A stretch of DNA of 64,000 bases from Notospermus geniculatus (lineage: Eukaryota; Nemertea; Pilidiophora; Heteronemertea; Lineidae), in the NCBI GenBank assembly GCA_002633025.1, contig NMRB01000828.1, positions 16,673 through 80,672 on the forward strand, read 5' to 3'. Below, one piece after another: positions 1-13,400 of this stretch. A program made the position numbers and the translations under genes. How positions within the stretch are numbered: the first letter of the stretch is position 1; each line of letters begins with the position of its first letter. A model generated the notes under the pieces. It saw nothing but the letters and a program-made list of their open reading frames with translations. It was not told the DNA's origin and made no database searches.

Positions 1-352
1 AAATGAAGAGGTCAATGTCAAACGAGGTCAGTACCGAACCCTGCTGCGAGTAGCGGCGGGTTCGGGAACCAAACTAATTATTTAGCATCATACCTACATA
101 CATGTATCTCACACAGCTTGTTGCGAATAGGGATCCAAGTGGTACATGTACTTCATAAGTATAGTAGTAGAATGTAAAAATGGTGGAGTGAAGATTTGCA
201 TTCGTTTGCCATCATAATTACATTTCTCTATTTCAATAATGGGTCATTTGTCAGAACTGCTCTCAAAGTTGTCATTGACTTCATTTCCTGGCAGTAACAA
301 ATGAAGGTTCTTGAAATCTTGAAAGCTTTGTTGATGGATTCTGCTAGAGCAA

Positions 353-594
353 TTAACTCGTTAACTGCGTAGGACGTCATGACAAAATCTGGGGAATCCC
401 AAAAAACACCCGAAGATCGTAGTTTGCGTAGGGCGTAATAGTACGCCTTGCAAGGAAATGGCGCTTCACAGTGAGTAGAACGTTATATCACGTCTGGATG
501 TGGAACCTTGTGTTTCAAATACTTTGGGGGGGGGCAAATTTTTTGTAAGGAAGAATTATTAGAACTGAACAAAATTACACAGTTAACGAGTTAA
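353..594. mobile_element. MITE, TTAACTCGTTAACTG ends (copy 1)
   Basis: Terminal inverted repeats TTAACTCGTTAACTG and its exact complement CAGTTAACGAGTTAA. The core holds a GGCGTAATAGTACGCC hairpin followed by TTGCAAGGAAATGGCGC, shared with the element at 6501-6752. Confidence 0.8.
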
Positions 595-726
595 TATTGG
601 CATATCCCAAGCTTGCAATCCTGCGCCCATCAGTGCTTCTATTCTACCACATTCAGCCTCATCTTCAAAAGTTCTCCAACCATGTTCAAGTCAGTGTGCC
701 GTGTGAGAACACTGTGATGTCAGTTG

Positions 727-1013
727 GGGCGTATTCGAATCCTCGTTCTTGACCACACTCATGCTGACCCAGTTCATGTAGATGTTGACTCAACTCGAGA
801 ACGGCAGTCTTGAACGCCGAGAACGCAACCCGTGTCGGGTCAAGAATAGTGTTCTTCTCACTCCCCACTCAGCGGAGGGTTGAGAAGAACATGTTCTTGG
901 CCCGACTCGAGTTGCGTTCTCGGCGTTTGAGACTGCCGTTCTCGAGTTGAGTCAACAACTACATGAACTGGGTCAGCAGGAGTATGGTCAAGAACGAGGA
1001 TTCGAATACGCCC
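727..1013. mobile_element. foldback element, about 125-bp arms
   Basis: The sequence beginning GGGCGTATTCGAATCCTCGT returns in reverse complement up to ACGAGGATTCGAATACGCCC. Most of the unit pairs with itself around a short centre near 870. Open frames across it are products of the palindrome. Confidence 0.85.
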
Positions 1014-1133
1014 TTGGAGTGCATGTAATGTTTCCAAAAACAGACTCGTTGTGCTGGCAAGGCCGCATGTGCACAGATAGAGTTCAAATTTGTCGATTTG
1101 GGATTTGTGTATTGACACACACAAGAACGTCAA

Positions 1134-1407
1134 GTACAGTACGTTGCAGAATTGACCTCCCTTTATCCGCGAACCTTCCTCGGACGTGGCGCGGAAGGTA
1201 ACCTTCAGTTCATCGCGTATGGTACGGGTACGTCACGCGTCTCTGTTGCGTGACGTCGGGTGAATGACGTTACGTCTTCACTGCATCCCTTCCATGATGC
1301 CGCGCCACGTCCTCGGAAGATACGAGGATGGTACGTGAATGACGCTGGATGTGGTACGCGGGTGGTGCACGGCGCGGAAGGGAGGTCAATTGTGCAATGT
1401 ACTGTAC
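1134..1407. mobile_element. MITE with GTACAGTAC ends
   Basis: The left end GTACAGTACGTTGCAGAATT pairs with the right end AATTGTGCAATGTACTGTAC, and both continue into GACCTCCCTT / AAGGGAGGTC. The GC-rich interior repeats CGCGCCACGTCC-type motifs in both orientations. Confidence 0.8.
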
Positions 1408-1729
1408 ATACCCTGCAAGTAAGAAGCCATGCTGCTGTTAATGATGTTGTGTATGAATGTGCACCTGATGGATTAATAACCCAATAAATCATCCAGGTAC
1501 ATACCAATGTTTTCCAACATAATACTTCACTCCTATCATGTTCTCCTGACCCAGATGAAGTGTGAGTTATTGCTTCTACAAAAACACACGATATCTTCAA
1601 TACGGCTTCTTTTCCTACCTCTTGTTAGCCTCTAGTAGGTCTGCATTCTCTGAGTTACGCTCGGCCCCAGCATTTACTACCACGCCACCTACTTGCAGGT
1701 AACGTAGTGGGTAGCGGTTTGAAACTGCA

Positions 1730-2115
1730 GGAGGAGTTTATCTCTGAGTGGAATAACTCCTTTAACCGTGTACTAATCTTTAACCCTTAAAATACTTAAA
1801 AATAAAAAATAAAAATAAAAAAAATAAAATAAAATACTTTAACCCTGTACTACCGGTAATAATACCCTGTACTAATATTTAACCCTGTACTAATATCAAC
1901 ATGATCTTGGGTGGAATCAGTTGTGTGGGAGGAGTTTATCTCTGAGTGGAGTAACTCCTTTAACCCTGTACTAATATCTTTAACCCTTAAACTACTTTAA
2001 AGTAAAAATAAAATAAAATACTTTAAAATACTTTAACCCTGTACTAATATTTAACCCTGTACTAATATTTAACCCTGTACTAATTTCAACACGATCTTGG
2101 GTGGAATCAGTTGTT
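1730..2115. repeat. two-unit tandem repeat, about 195 bp
   Basis: Both units start GGAGGAGTTTATCTCTGAGT and end GATCTTGGGTGGAATCAGTT. Inside are several TTTAACCCTGTACTAATAT words and an AAATAAAA-rich stretch. The units differ by small indels. Confidence 0.85.
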
Positions 2116-2149
2116 GTGACAAGTATGTGGGTCAGTCCATAATCTGCAT

Positions 2150-2428
2150 GGAGCCTTGATGGTGTAGTGGTTCGCGTCGTCCAATTAACAAGCGGCAGGT
2201 CCTGGGTTCGAATTCAGCCTGGGCCATATGGGATCTCTGGCTCTTCATGCCCATCACATGGGACAGTAAGCTATGGTGCCTTGTACATGTACTTCGTGCA
2301 TTTGCAAGGGCAAGTAAAAGACCCCATCCAAGTGAGGAACATGAGAATCTTGAGATGGCCTCCTCTGCTCCGTACTTACCAGGCCAATAATGCTATTTTT
2401 TGGCCTTGATGGAAAAATCAAATACATA
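2150..2428 (+). mobile_element. tRNA-derived SINE (family 1, copy 1)
   Basis: An internal polymerase III promoter is visible: TGGTGTAGTGGTTCG as box A and GGTTCGAATTC as box B, about 35 bp apart. The body (CACATGGGACAG, GGTGCCTTGTAC, TTGCAAGGGCAAGT, CCAATAATGC) and the tail GAAAAATCAAATACA are shared with 16311-16585. No tRNA fold is preserved, so it is a SINE rather than a tRNA gene. Confidence 0.85.
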
Positions 2429-3021
2429 TTGCATGGAACAGTCAGTTACATTCACAGATCTTCATGTTTGAGCTGTCACTTGCCTTAGATTGGTAATTTT
2501 TCCAATGGATGTGTTCTGATATGTTATCTTCTTCATGAAGTCCTTCTTTATGATGGCAAATGATGGTGGGGGGGGGGGGNNNNNNGCATGCAGCATTCAG
2601 ATTCATGTCAAATCCTCATGTTGGAATTGTCACTTTGCTCAGAATGGTTATTTTTTCAAACTCTGTCTTCTGGTATGTTATCGGCAAAGATGATTTACGG
2701 AGAGTGACGAAACACTGTCCTCGGGGTACTCAGCTTTGTTCTCTCCTCCTGGTGAACATCAATCTTGCTTCCTTTGTAGATGAAAATCGTACCATGGCAA
2801 CTACGGCCACAATGAAGAAACAGTTGTAATCTAATACGGAAGGCCATGGTTTGCCTTACTGTATCGTCATTGGTTATCTGTCTAACATCTTAATTCGATC
2901 TCCACTGATAGCTTTTAGCTTGTGGCGAGTTCCCATTAGATTTTGCCATTGGTACAGGGTCAATGACTTCTCTTTCAATTCCGTACAATTTTCTTTTGTT
3001 GTAATTCCCGATTTAAACCTA

Positions 3022-3310
3022 CCGTATACGCAAATATTTTCACGGCTAAAATATTTAGCGGTTGGGGTCCGAAAGTACGTTTTCGCGTGGATAAATATTC
3101 GCGGTTGGGGTCCGATGTAAGATTTCAAAAACACTGCATTTTCAATGGTGTGCAGTGTAATTCAGTGCAAACCACGACGTAATGCACAATGTACGTATTA
3201 CGGGATCGTTTGCAATTGGAAAATGGTTCGCATGTAATAGAATTCGCGGGGGTATTGACCAATTTGCGATTTTCGCAGTAATTTTTATTCGCGAAAATAT
3301 TTGCGTATGG
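3022..3310. mobile_element. MITE, CCGTATACGCAAATATTT ends, TA target
   Basis: Ends CCGTATACGCAAATATTTTC and GAAAATATTTGCGTATGG are inverted and flanked by TA on both sides, as in Tc1/mariner-type MITEs. Another copy is at 17991-18202. The interior holds a direct repeat of GCGGTTGGGGTCCGA. Confidence 0.85.
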
Positions 3311-3771
3311 TAGTTTGTGTTATTTCCTTCAACTAAAATTGTTGACTCGAAAGTACCTATACATGATGACCTTTCAACAAAGATGGTGGCCTACCAGTTC
3401 TCCCACATGACGTCATGCATGGCCATGCATTCATTGTCCAAGCATGATATAACACTTATACCAAACGGTCTACATTTATATGAGAAGCTGATCTGCTCAA
3501 GGCTTTATCCAATGACCACTGGTTTCCAAGGACATTGCCTGAGCCAACAAGTGTTATAGGACCTTGATAGAGAGACCTTGACGAGCCTGGGAAAAGGTTT
3601 CCAATGACAAAGCTGTGTGATGTAGCAGTCTTTGTCAGATTTGCAACATGAGGGTTTGATCGCAAGACCACTAGGACACACTCAACTTTGTTTGGTCAGG
3701 AGACCTTTTTACCTGGTCGAAGGCATTTTTCACTCGTCTATTGTTTTGAGCAGTTCTGAGAATTCTTTTTA

Positions 3772-4240
3772 AAGCCGAGCATACATCACACTTGCGACTG
3801 AAGACAACTGGTCGCGACTGAGCTACTGGCGACTGGGAGGATCTAGCTGGAACTGGAGGCGACTGATTAGTCGCCAGAAACGGGCACCCTTGCAACTCGC
3901 TGGAACTGAGATTTTGCCAGTCGCCATGAGTTGCACATATTCAACTTTCTAGCGACTAGCTGTACTCAGTTTCGTTCAGTCGCTGCGATGTATGCGGGCT
4001 TGCGACTGATCTGTGCCAGTTTTCTGAACGAAACCTAGTCTCGTCGAGTCTCAACGCCCCGGATGTTACCTGAGTTGCTGCCAGTCACAAGTGCGATGTA
4101 CACAGTCAGGACAGGACGACTGATTGGATCTCCCTAGTTTTACTGAGTTGCTGAATTTGCGATGTGCACACAGTGCGTACATCACCAGCAACTGATCAGA
4201 TCAGTTACTTCCAATCGCAAGTGCGATGTACGCCTGGCTT
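3772..4240. mobile_element. MITE beside an Ena/VASP splice acceptor
   Basis: Left end AAGCCGAGCATACATCACAC, right end GTGCGATGTACGCCTGGCTT, inverted and flanked by TA. Words such as TGGCGACTGG and GTCGCAAGTGCGATGTA recur in both orientations. It ends 27 bp before the exon at 4268. Confidence 0.82.
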
Positions 4241-4267
4241 TAATCGCCGTTTTCTCTTTCATTACAG

Positions 4268-4469
4268 CATCGCCTCGACCTAACCAGCCAGCCCAACCAA
4301 TCTATCAACAGCCACAGGTACAACAGCAAACACAGCCACCTCAACCAGGGCAACCGCAACATCCTCCACAGCATTTCCAGCAGAATGGGCCATCAGAGAC
4401 GCATCAGTTACCGCCGCAGCAAGTCCCTCAGCCACAACCAGCAGTGCCCATACAGGAACCAGAACAAAG
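4268..4469 (+). CDS. ena/VASP: Ena/VASP exon: Gln/Pro-rich linker
   Basis: Internal exon after a TTTCATTACAG acceptor, starting with two bases of a split codon and ending CAA AG before GTATGA. It encodes about 66 residues dominated by Q and P (SPRPNQPAQPIYQQPQ at its start, PIQEPEQR at its end). Such low-complexity linkers lie between EVH1 and the proline core. A 469-bp MITE ends only 27 bp before the exon. Confidence 0.85.
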
Positions 4470-7400
4470 GTATGATATGTTTAACACCTGGAAAAATGGG
4501 TTCTAGTAGTGGCCGTGTCCTTGACTGGTCTGTCACAGATTCCGTTCTCAATCATTCCAGAGTGATATCCAACATAGAGCACAAAAAACGACACAGAAGA
4601 TGATGGTAAAAGTAAAGTCGTCTCCGAACTTCGCAAATTTTCGACCCAACCGGGGTCTTCTTCGGACACTTTTTAGAGATCCCAGAAGTGAAAGTTGTGG
4701 GCGTATAAACTGGCTGAGATGGCCTCAGATGGTACTTGCCTCCAATTCTGGGATCACTGGAAAGTGCCTGAGGAAGACCCCGGTTGGGGTTGGAAATTTG
4801 CAAAGTTTGGAGACAACTTTACTTTTACTATCATTCCAGTGTGACACATTACATTGGGTAGGCCTTAGATTTTCTCTTGCATTTCTCGTATCCCCCTACA
4901 TTACAAAAAAAATATTGCCCAGAATTTTTTACGGGTGACTTGCAGTATAAAATGGCCTCAGATGGCAGCAGCCTTTCTGCATTTTTTCTAAAATAATCGA
5001 TAGCCATTATTATCTCAAAGGTTGTGTGTGTATTCCTTCCCTTCTTTTGGTAGAGATGGTGACTGTTGACTCTGCACACACGGCATTTTCGACGCGACAG
5101 TTGACTTCTTTTCCTCTGTTCGTACACAACGCCAATTATTTTTATCTTCGGTTCAGAATGTCAGGCTCTGTGCCAGAGTTCTACTTCCTGTGTCTCTCTA
5201 CCGATCAGGAAGTATAAAAAATGCCGGACATGCTGTATTAAAGAGCCCGGGCAAGCTTACTGGAATATCCATTGCATCCTCTCTGAGTGATCGGGGATGT
5301 GCTGTTACTGGGGGCTTGTGTTTGTCTCAGATTTCAAATGTCATCTTACATATATGTAGATACAGTAGGCCTATGATTCAGCCCCCACACACTAGATGCC
5401 ATGGTGATGTAGGTGTAAACCTGAAAAGTAATGAGACTGTCAAATTGGACTGTAAAAAATTGACCGTGAAATTACACTGTAAAATAGTTGGAGGAAATAC
5501 AAAATCTATGGATATAGTAGAAAGTTAACCCAGTAGACCCCATGCCGCCCTAAACCGCCCTGCCGTGAGCCGCCTAGAAGACCAGGCCCGCTTTTTGACA
5601 AAAATCCCCATCACCTCTAATGTAGAAATGAAAATCACCAATTACTGCCAGCAGCGCCACAATTCGCCATGTCTCCAGACGCCGATACCGCAATAAACCG
5701 CCTTGATTCACTATGTTTTCTATTCAGCTTAATGCAGTGGCATTTCAGGGCAGTGAAAGTTACAGATGGAAAGTGCAAGAAAATAGGCGGATCTATTGGG
5801 TTAATTAAAACTTGGTACATTAATACAGGAATTAATACTACTACATACATGTAGTTGTCTTGAATTTGGACAACTCTTCATGATAATGATGTTTGTTGAA
5901 ATCATTGTCGCGTGAAGGTTTAGTAGGCAGATCAGGAGAATGTTTATCACTGACGTTTTTTTGGACGAGAAATTTCATTGACACCATCCATTTCAGCATG
6001 CAAATTTTCACTTATTACGTGAGTGATACATATCGTGTTGGAGTTACTGATTACTATAGCAACGATACTCTCTTCAGTACATTGTAAGTCTTTTCATTGC
6101 AATGCAGTTGTTTTTTTGGACTACACATAGCAAACACCCTAAGGTGTGTTTTCTGCAGTTACAAAAATGCCCGTGTGAAGTGTTTTTCGATGTTTTTTTC
6201 CAAGGAATCCGTTGCACATCTTTTTCGGTACACATGGCGCATGAGGTGTGTTTTACTCTATTGCAAAACACTAGTGGGAAGCGTGTTTGTCAGATTTTTT
6301 CCAGGAAACCTTATATTGTGGTGTTACAAAAATACATCGTGTGAAATGTTTTAGACTGTTTTTCCAGGAAATCGTATAGTGTGATCTGTCCTTGTTATAC
6401 TAGGGTTGTTTTCCTACAAAATTTTATATTATGACATTTCAAAACAACTGGTGGAAGTAGTATTCTTTTTGTTCCCAAGGAAATCCTAATATGCCTTATT
6501 TTAATCTGTTAATGGGGTACGGTGTACTATTACGTCATTAAGAAATCTGGGGAACCCCCGAAAACACCCGAGGATCTCAGCTTGCGTAAGGCGTAATAGT
6601 ACGCCTTGCAAGGAAATGGCGCTTCACAGCTGTGCATATAGGACGTTCTCTGGAACCTTACGTGACAAATGCTTTTCCTTTGGCAAATTTTTTTCTAAGA
6701 AAATTTTCAACAAAATTTTCAACAAAAATTAATTACACAATTAACAGGTTAAAAGGATGTGTGTGAAGCACCTTTCCTCGGAAACCTTATCATCATTATT
6801 TGTTGCAAAAACACCAATATGAAGAGTGCTCTACTATTTTTTTCTGAGGTGCTGTTACAAAAATGCCAGTTTGAAGTGTGCTACTCCACTCTTAAAGAAC
6901 AGTTTAGCTGTGTTCTGTCAGAAAACCACCAGTGTGAGGCATGTTCATCAGAAGAATCTCAAAGGATTAGTCCCTTGTTTCTGTATTTCAGAGTGGGTTG
7001 AAATATGTTTGTCTTATGAGGACTGAATGAATTACACGTACTAGAATTATAGCATCATTTCTGTAGTGCAATCAGCTCACTTAATATCAATTTTGAGTTT
7101 TATTCAAAAGACCTCGGTTTAGATTTAGATTCAATATCTACTTTCTTGCTTTTATTCAAAAGACCTCAGTTTAGATTAAGATTCAATATCTACTTTCTTG
7201 CTTTGATTCAAAAGACCTGGTTTAGATTTAGATTCAATACTACATTCTTGCTTTTATTCAAAAGACCTCAGTTTAGATTTAGATTGATTATCTACTTTCT
7301 TGCTTTTATTCAAAAGACCTTGGTTTAGATTTAGATTCAATACTACATTCTTGCTTTTATTCAAAAGACCTCAGTTTAGATTTAGATTGATTATCTACTT

Positions 7401-10400
7401 TCTTGCTTTTATTCAAAAGACCTCAGTTTAGATTTAGATTGATTATCTACTTTCTTGCTTTTATTCAAAAGACCTTGGTTTAGATTTACATTCAATATCT
7501 ACTTTCTAGCTTTTATTCAAAAGACCTTGGCTTAGATTTAGATTCAATATCTACTTTCTTGCTTTTATTCAAAAGACCTTGGTTTACATAGATTCAATTT
7601 GCAGTTCCTCAATCATCTGTATGCATATTTGTTCTTTTAGGCAACGGGAGGACTATCAAACGCACCAAAGAAAATCATCACAACCAAGTAAGTAATTGAA
7701 CTCTTCCTCATGTGATTTTCGTCAGTCAGTTATATGTTTTGGTGACCATCTGCAGACATACATCACCATCTTGCATATGTTGTAATCACATTGACAGAGT
7801 TATTGTCGTGTCTCTGTCCACAGTGGATGTATCGTCTGTACATGCATTCTGGGCAAGTCCACGGTCTCGGATGTGAAATTTTTTCACCTGTTCAGTGTTG
7901 TTTCTTCAACTTTTGGAACCACAGAAAGATGTAAAATATACCCTGCATTATGTCAGCCTCTTGTCCTTCTACACCCCTGGTATGAATTAAGTTCATTGTG
8001 ACTCATGATTAAGGCATTGTTTGCTAATTTTTATGTCACAGACGTGACATCTTACGTCCGTGACGCAACTAATTAGCAAACAGTGCACCAATTATAAATC
8101 ACAACGAACTTAATTCATACCAGGGGCACAGAAGGACACGAGGCTGACATGATGAAAAATCGTCCTTTGGTGCCATGAGTCGCAGAGACCGCACTGAACA
8201 TGTAAAAAAATATCACGAATTTGACCGTGGACTTGCCCTTCTGTAAAATTGTCATACCATGAAAGTCACGTGTAAGCCTGTTAAAAAACTATGCGAATGT
8301 GCTTCTTGTTCCGATGGAGTTCAAAAATGCATCCCTTTTCATTCAGTAAATTGGTTTGTGAAGTCTCACACCAGCACATCAGTTTATCTCCGCCATAGAC
8401 CATTCTCAAATTGACGTAAACGACAAAGATCTGCACACTTCCACCGAAATCTCAACCACAACCTTGATCTGAAGCTGAATGACGTGATGCAGACAACCCC
8501 ATGACAGTGGCTTCGAAGACATTGCGTTAGAGTCGACCATTGCTGAATCATGGACTGCGTCACGTCACCCGGTTTCAGATCGAGGCTGTGGTTGCAATTT
8601 TGGCGGAAGTGCGTAGATCTGCTAATTAGAGAATTGTCTATAGGCTTTCAACTTTGCTGCTGATGGAATTATCCCTATGAAATGAAAAAGATCTTAAGTT
8701 TACCAGCAGTAATAATGGTGATTATAAAATAGTTCAGAATTTAAAAATACTTTTGCAAGAAAACTGGAGCCTAAATCTGATGTCCCTTTGTTTCATTTCT
8801 TGTAGCATACCGAGACCAGATGATCGGCACGCCACAGGAAAGCCAGCCCTCCACTCTACCAACCCAAACCCCACCACGCTCAACATCACAAGTGACACCA
8901 GCACCACCAGCTCCACCACCAGCGCCTGCGCCCCCTGCTCCTCCGGCGGCACCGCCAGCACCAGCTGCACCGGCGCCACCTCCTGCACCGCCCCTGCCGG
9001 CAACCAAAACACAAACAATTGTAGCAGGTAAGAGCAGCTTAATTAAACCAAATTATTGGTGAGTTATGTGGCTAAATCGTTTAGGGATGTTGAATATTTC
9101 AAAGAAAGCTCGTCTTTCATGTTTCTGAGGTGATGAATTTGAATTTGGATAATATGATGTCACACCTTGGAATCCAAACTTAATAGTCTAGCACATTGCA
9201 AAATCCGATAATGTCACACATGTGTTCGGTAAACTTTGCGTGTTGAAGTTACCAATTCACATTTGAATACTTCAGGGACTAAACCATTATTTCAAAGCTA
9301 AAGAAGGCAAATGTTCAAATTCTCGTAAACATTGTTGAATTTGAATGACATGACATCAAGCCATGCCAATGCTGTCTCCAGCACATTGCAACATTACAAC
9401 CTATCATATCCTACATACTTTACTTTCGCCTGTCTATTAAAGGTCCCTTCCAGATACTCATACCAGTATTTATGCCTGGCCTCCGAAACAACTATACAAA
9501 GGATAAGTCAATTCCATTCAACAAAATTGACCAATGCCCATGTTGCACAGTTTGCACTGGTACTGACGATCAAGGCCTAAGTTACCACAGCACACAGTTC
9601 AATTTCGTTCTCGTCCAATCTTCGTGGCTATCCTAGGTTTATAAAAATCAGTCGGTAGGCCTGATCATTTATCAAAGGTGTCAATTTCAAAATGACCACC
9701 TGGACACTCGGATCACTGCCCACCTTTCCCTGTGTGCCAGCCAGTCATACTGACGGCCTTTTAACTTGGCAAGTGCATACATAATGAATTGGTGTTTAAT
9801 GAAGGGACCTTAGACAGACGAAAGTATGTTCTCTAAACTTTGCATCTAAATGTTATCCAATTGATGCATGGCTGATTCGATAGACTGAACCACTCCTTTA
9901 AAAGTAAAGTCAGGCAGATTGCCTTTAGCTGTCCCAAAGGTTGTTCCAAATTAAAAGCAAGGAGTAGCAATATATTTGGTGTGAAAAAATGGGGAGGTCC
10001 ATCTTACCGTTTCATTGTCAATTGCAGTAAGGGTAGAACAAAAATAAACAAAATATTTATTAATATCAGGTGCTTGATTGTCATGGTGCATGACCATGGC
10101 AGATTGCCGTAAACATGGTAAACATGTTTCAATAATTCTTCAAGCAATTACCTTGACTCCAGTCACCTAACACACACTGTTCCTTGATGTACTGTTGGTG
10201 AAAGGTGTCGTCTCATTGGTCTTGTGTCAATGTGCCTTCAGTGTCATTCCACAGTGGGAAATTTACAAAGTGATAAATATTCTTTAGTCCTCAGGTCAGA
10301 GTTTCATTCTTCCTATTATTAACATGAGAAACGCTGTAGGGGAGATGCGTCTGCTCTGGAGGTATTCTTTCTATTCTTAGGGGTCTACAGTACAAAATAC

Positions 10401-13400
10401 ATGTACATCTTCGTATTCGATTTTTGGTCCAAAGGGGCTGGTCATTTTCGTCACTTGAGGAATCTGAGTTGTGATCCTTGGGAAAACGGAAAAAGCTATG
10501 CACTTGCAAATTGCAGGGATTATTTGTTGTGCTGTGCAGAATAATCGCTGCAACTTGCAGCTTCATAGCTTTCGCTATTTTCTCAAGGATCACAACTCAG
10601 TTTCCTCAATTGACGAAAATGAAGAGCCCCTTTAATGACTTGAAAAAATGTTAGTTCAGTATTATGTGTTAAAGAGCGAGAAACTTCAGAGGGTTAGACA
10701 ATTTACGAGTATTTCATGAAATTTGATGCTAGAAAGTTAAAAGTTAAAAAAAGCTTTTGACAGAGTCCAAGGGCCTGTTTCATAAAGTGACTTTACGCTA
10801 ATGGTACCATAACTTCAATGCATTTTCCATTTGGNATTCTTCAGTCCTCAGGTCAGTGTTTCCTTCCTAGCTGTTATTAAAACGAGAAACGCTGTAGGGG
10901 AGATGCGTCTGCTCTGGAGGTATTCTTTCTATTGTTAGGGGTCTACAATAAATGTACATTCTCTTATTCGATTTTTGGTCCAAAGGGGCTGGTCATTTTC
11001 GTCACTTGAGGAATCTGAGTTGTGATCCTTGGGAAAACGGAAAAAGCTATGCACTTGCAAATTGCAGGGATTATTTGTTGTGCTGTGCAGAATAATCGCT
11101 GCAACTTGCAGCTTCATAGCTTTCGCTATTTTCTCAAGGATCACAACTCAGTTTCCTCAATTGACGAAAATGAAGAGCCCCTTTAATGACTTGAAAAAAT
11201 GTTAGTTCAGTATTATGTGTTAAAGAGCGAGAAACTTCAGAGGGTTAGACAATTTACGAGTATTTCATGAAATTTGATGCTAGAAAGTTAAAAGTTAAAA
11301 AAAGCTTTTGACAGAGTCCAAGGGCCTGTTTCATAAAGTGACTTTACGCTAATGGTACCATAACTTCAATGCATTTTCCATTTGGTTAAAGGTACCATTA
11401 CCTTAAAGTCACTTTATGAAACAGGCCTCAGGTACATTTCAGATTCTCACTCTCCTCCCATCTTGTGACATAAAGGTTCATATCGCTAGGCCGACCTTTG
11501 CGGACTAGGCCTATTAGCTCTCTCCATGAATGTAGCATAGTCGAAACGGGAAGTCACCTTATGCCTTGATATTGCAAGATTCAATCTCCTGATCAAGTGA
11601 ATTCTTTCCTTTAGGTGGAGCACCCCCTCCGCCGGCACCCCCGCCACCACCACCCTCGGGAGGCATTAGGAAAAACGACGATGAGGAAGTTAATACTGGA
11701 GGTTTCGCTGCTGCTTTACGCACGGTGCAACTCAAGAAAACGAATAAGGTAATATTTCGACTTCAAGACGAAAAATGTTCTGATGGTGAAGCTTTGTTCA
11801 GCATCAGGCTTTGAATGATTCATTTTCAAACTGAGCCAGATTTCATTTTCAAGAAAGTGGAGAATTGCAACTTTTAATTTTAGCTTTTGATTGCAAGCAA
11901 AGAGAGAAATTGCTAATCAGTTTACTTTGTCATATGACAATGACAAGTTGCGAACGCATTGATACTCTGTGCAGGAAATTAGATGCCGTGAATTCCTGGT
12001 TTAATTTTGAACTGTGGAAAATGGAAGTCTTTTGTGACGTAAAAAAGTGAGAATCTCTTAGCCTGGGGTTCAAAAGAAATTAATATTTTATGTGTTGCAG
12101 CTCGCGCAGAGTAATTTTCAACCCTCGGGTGCCAGAAGGCTAAAATGTGATGAGTGGGGCCGGCACTTTGAAAACGACTTGTTGATATTCCAGCTTAGGC
12201 CTTGTTCACACGGGCACGCATAAGGCATATAGCGTAGAGCATAATGTTTATAACTTAAAAACACTTTTAGCTTGAGTCAATGAACTGTTCACACGACTGG
12301 CATCAAGGGGCGTATAACGTTTAGCGTTAAGTGACGTGCCCAAATACCTCTGCAGTATTTTTACGTGCCTTTTTAAGGCTTGACGCCTGGGGGATTTTGA
12401 CGGAAAACACCTGTGATGACGTCATCGCTGTATCTTCTTCTTTTATACCAACCGCATGGCCATATATGCATCACGTGTGAACACGACACTGAAGTCACCA
12501 ATGCGTTGCGTTAACGCGTTACGCTCTATGCTATACACCCTACGTGTGCACGTGTGAACAAAGCCTTATACACGAGTCATAAGATGTGAAATCTTAAATT
12601 CTCTTGAACATGAGCATTCGAAACACAAAATTTTATACAGGGCTCACTTCGGAAATAGATGACAATTTGTTGCTGAGGTCCTGGAGCAATCTGTCCTCAT
12701 CCCTGCCATTCCTATCAACTGCCTAATTGACAAATTGCATGAGTTCTATTTTAGCGTTCATTTTCATTGCATGATGGCAAGTTGCACAGAACATCAGACT
12801 GTGACTGCACACCTCATGGCTTTGATTTTGGGCTATGAATTTGTATACATGTAGACGATTCTCAAATTCGCAGATCTGCACACTTCCGCCAATCTCAACC
12901 AGAAGCTCGATCTGAAACTGGGTGACGTGATGCAATCCATAATTTAGCAATGGTCGACCCTGGCGCAACGTGATCGAAGTTACTGTCGTGGGGTTGTCTG
13001 CGTCACGTCATTCAGCTTCAGGTCGAGGTTATGGTTGAGATTTCGGCAGAAGTGCGCAGATCTTTGTCATTTACGTCAATTTGAGAATGGTCTATTGGTG
13101 AATTATTTGAACAGAATATGGCAAATGATTCTTGAACAGCATTACTTGAAGTGTGGTATAAACAAGTTATTATTATTTTGTTTATTTTAAAGGTACATGT
13201 ACATCTGATCACAATTCCACAATGTTTGTTTTCAGTCTGAAAGTAAAGATACTGTAGATAATGATAAAGAAACGCGTGGCCACTCACGAGGTCCTTCCAT
13301 CCCTGGCGCTGGTGATATGATGAGTGAAATGGCGCGGCTGCTCGCCCAGAGAAGACGAAAAACGGAAGGAGAATTGGTTAGTATAGCGTGGAATTTGGCG

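Larger units (their letters stand above)
1..4267. other. upstream intron or 5' region of the Ena/VASP gene
   Basis: No EVH1-like or other exon could be recognised. The stretch consists mainly of inverted-repeat elements (353-594, 727-1013, 1134-1407, 3022-3310, 3772-4240), a two-unit AT-rich tandem repeat (1730-2115) and a SINE (2150-2428), with a run of G followed by six N at 2580-2585. Confidence 0.7.
10279..11385. repeat. direct duplication across a one-base gap
   Basis: Bases 10279-10833 recur as 10835-11385 on the other side of a single N at 10834. The first 130 bp of the copies differ by SNPs and indels; the rest is nearly identical. This looks like two allelic contig ends laid end to end rather than a biological duplication. 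Confidence 0.85.

Noticed and set aside
8753-9031. Second open frame over the proline-rich exon (Thr/Ser/Cys-rich)
   Set aside because: The phase set by the flanking exons selects the Pro/Ala frame, which fits the family.
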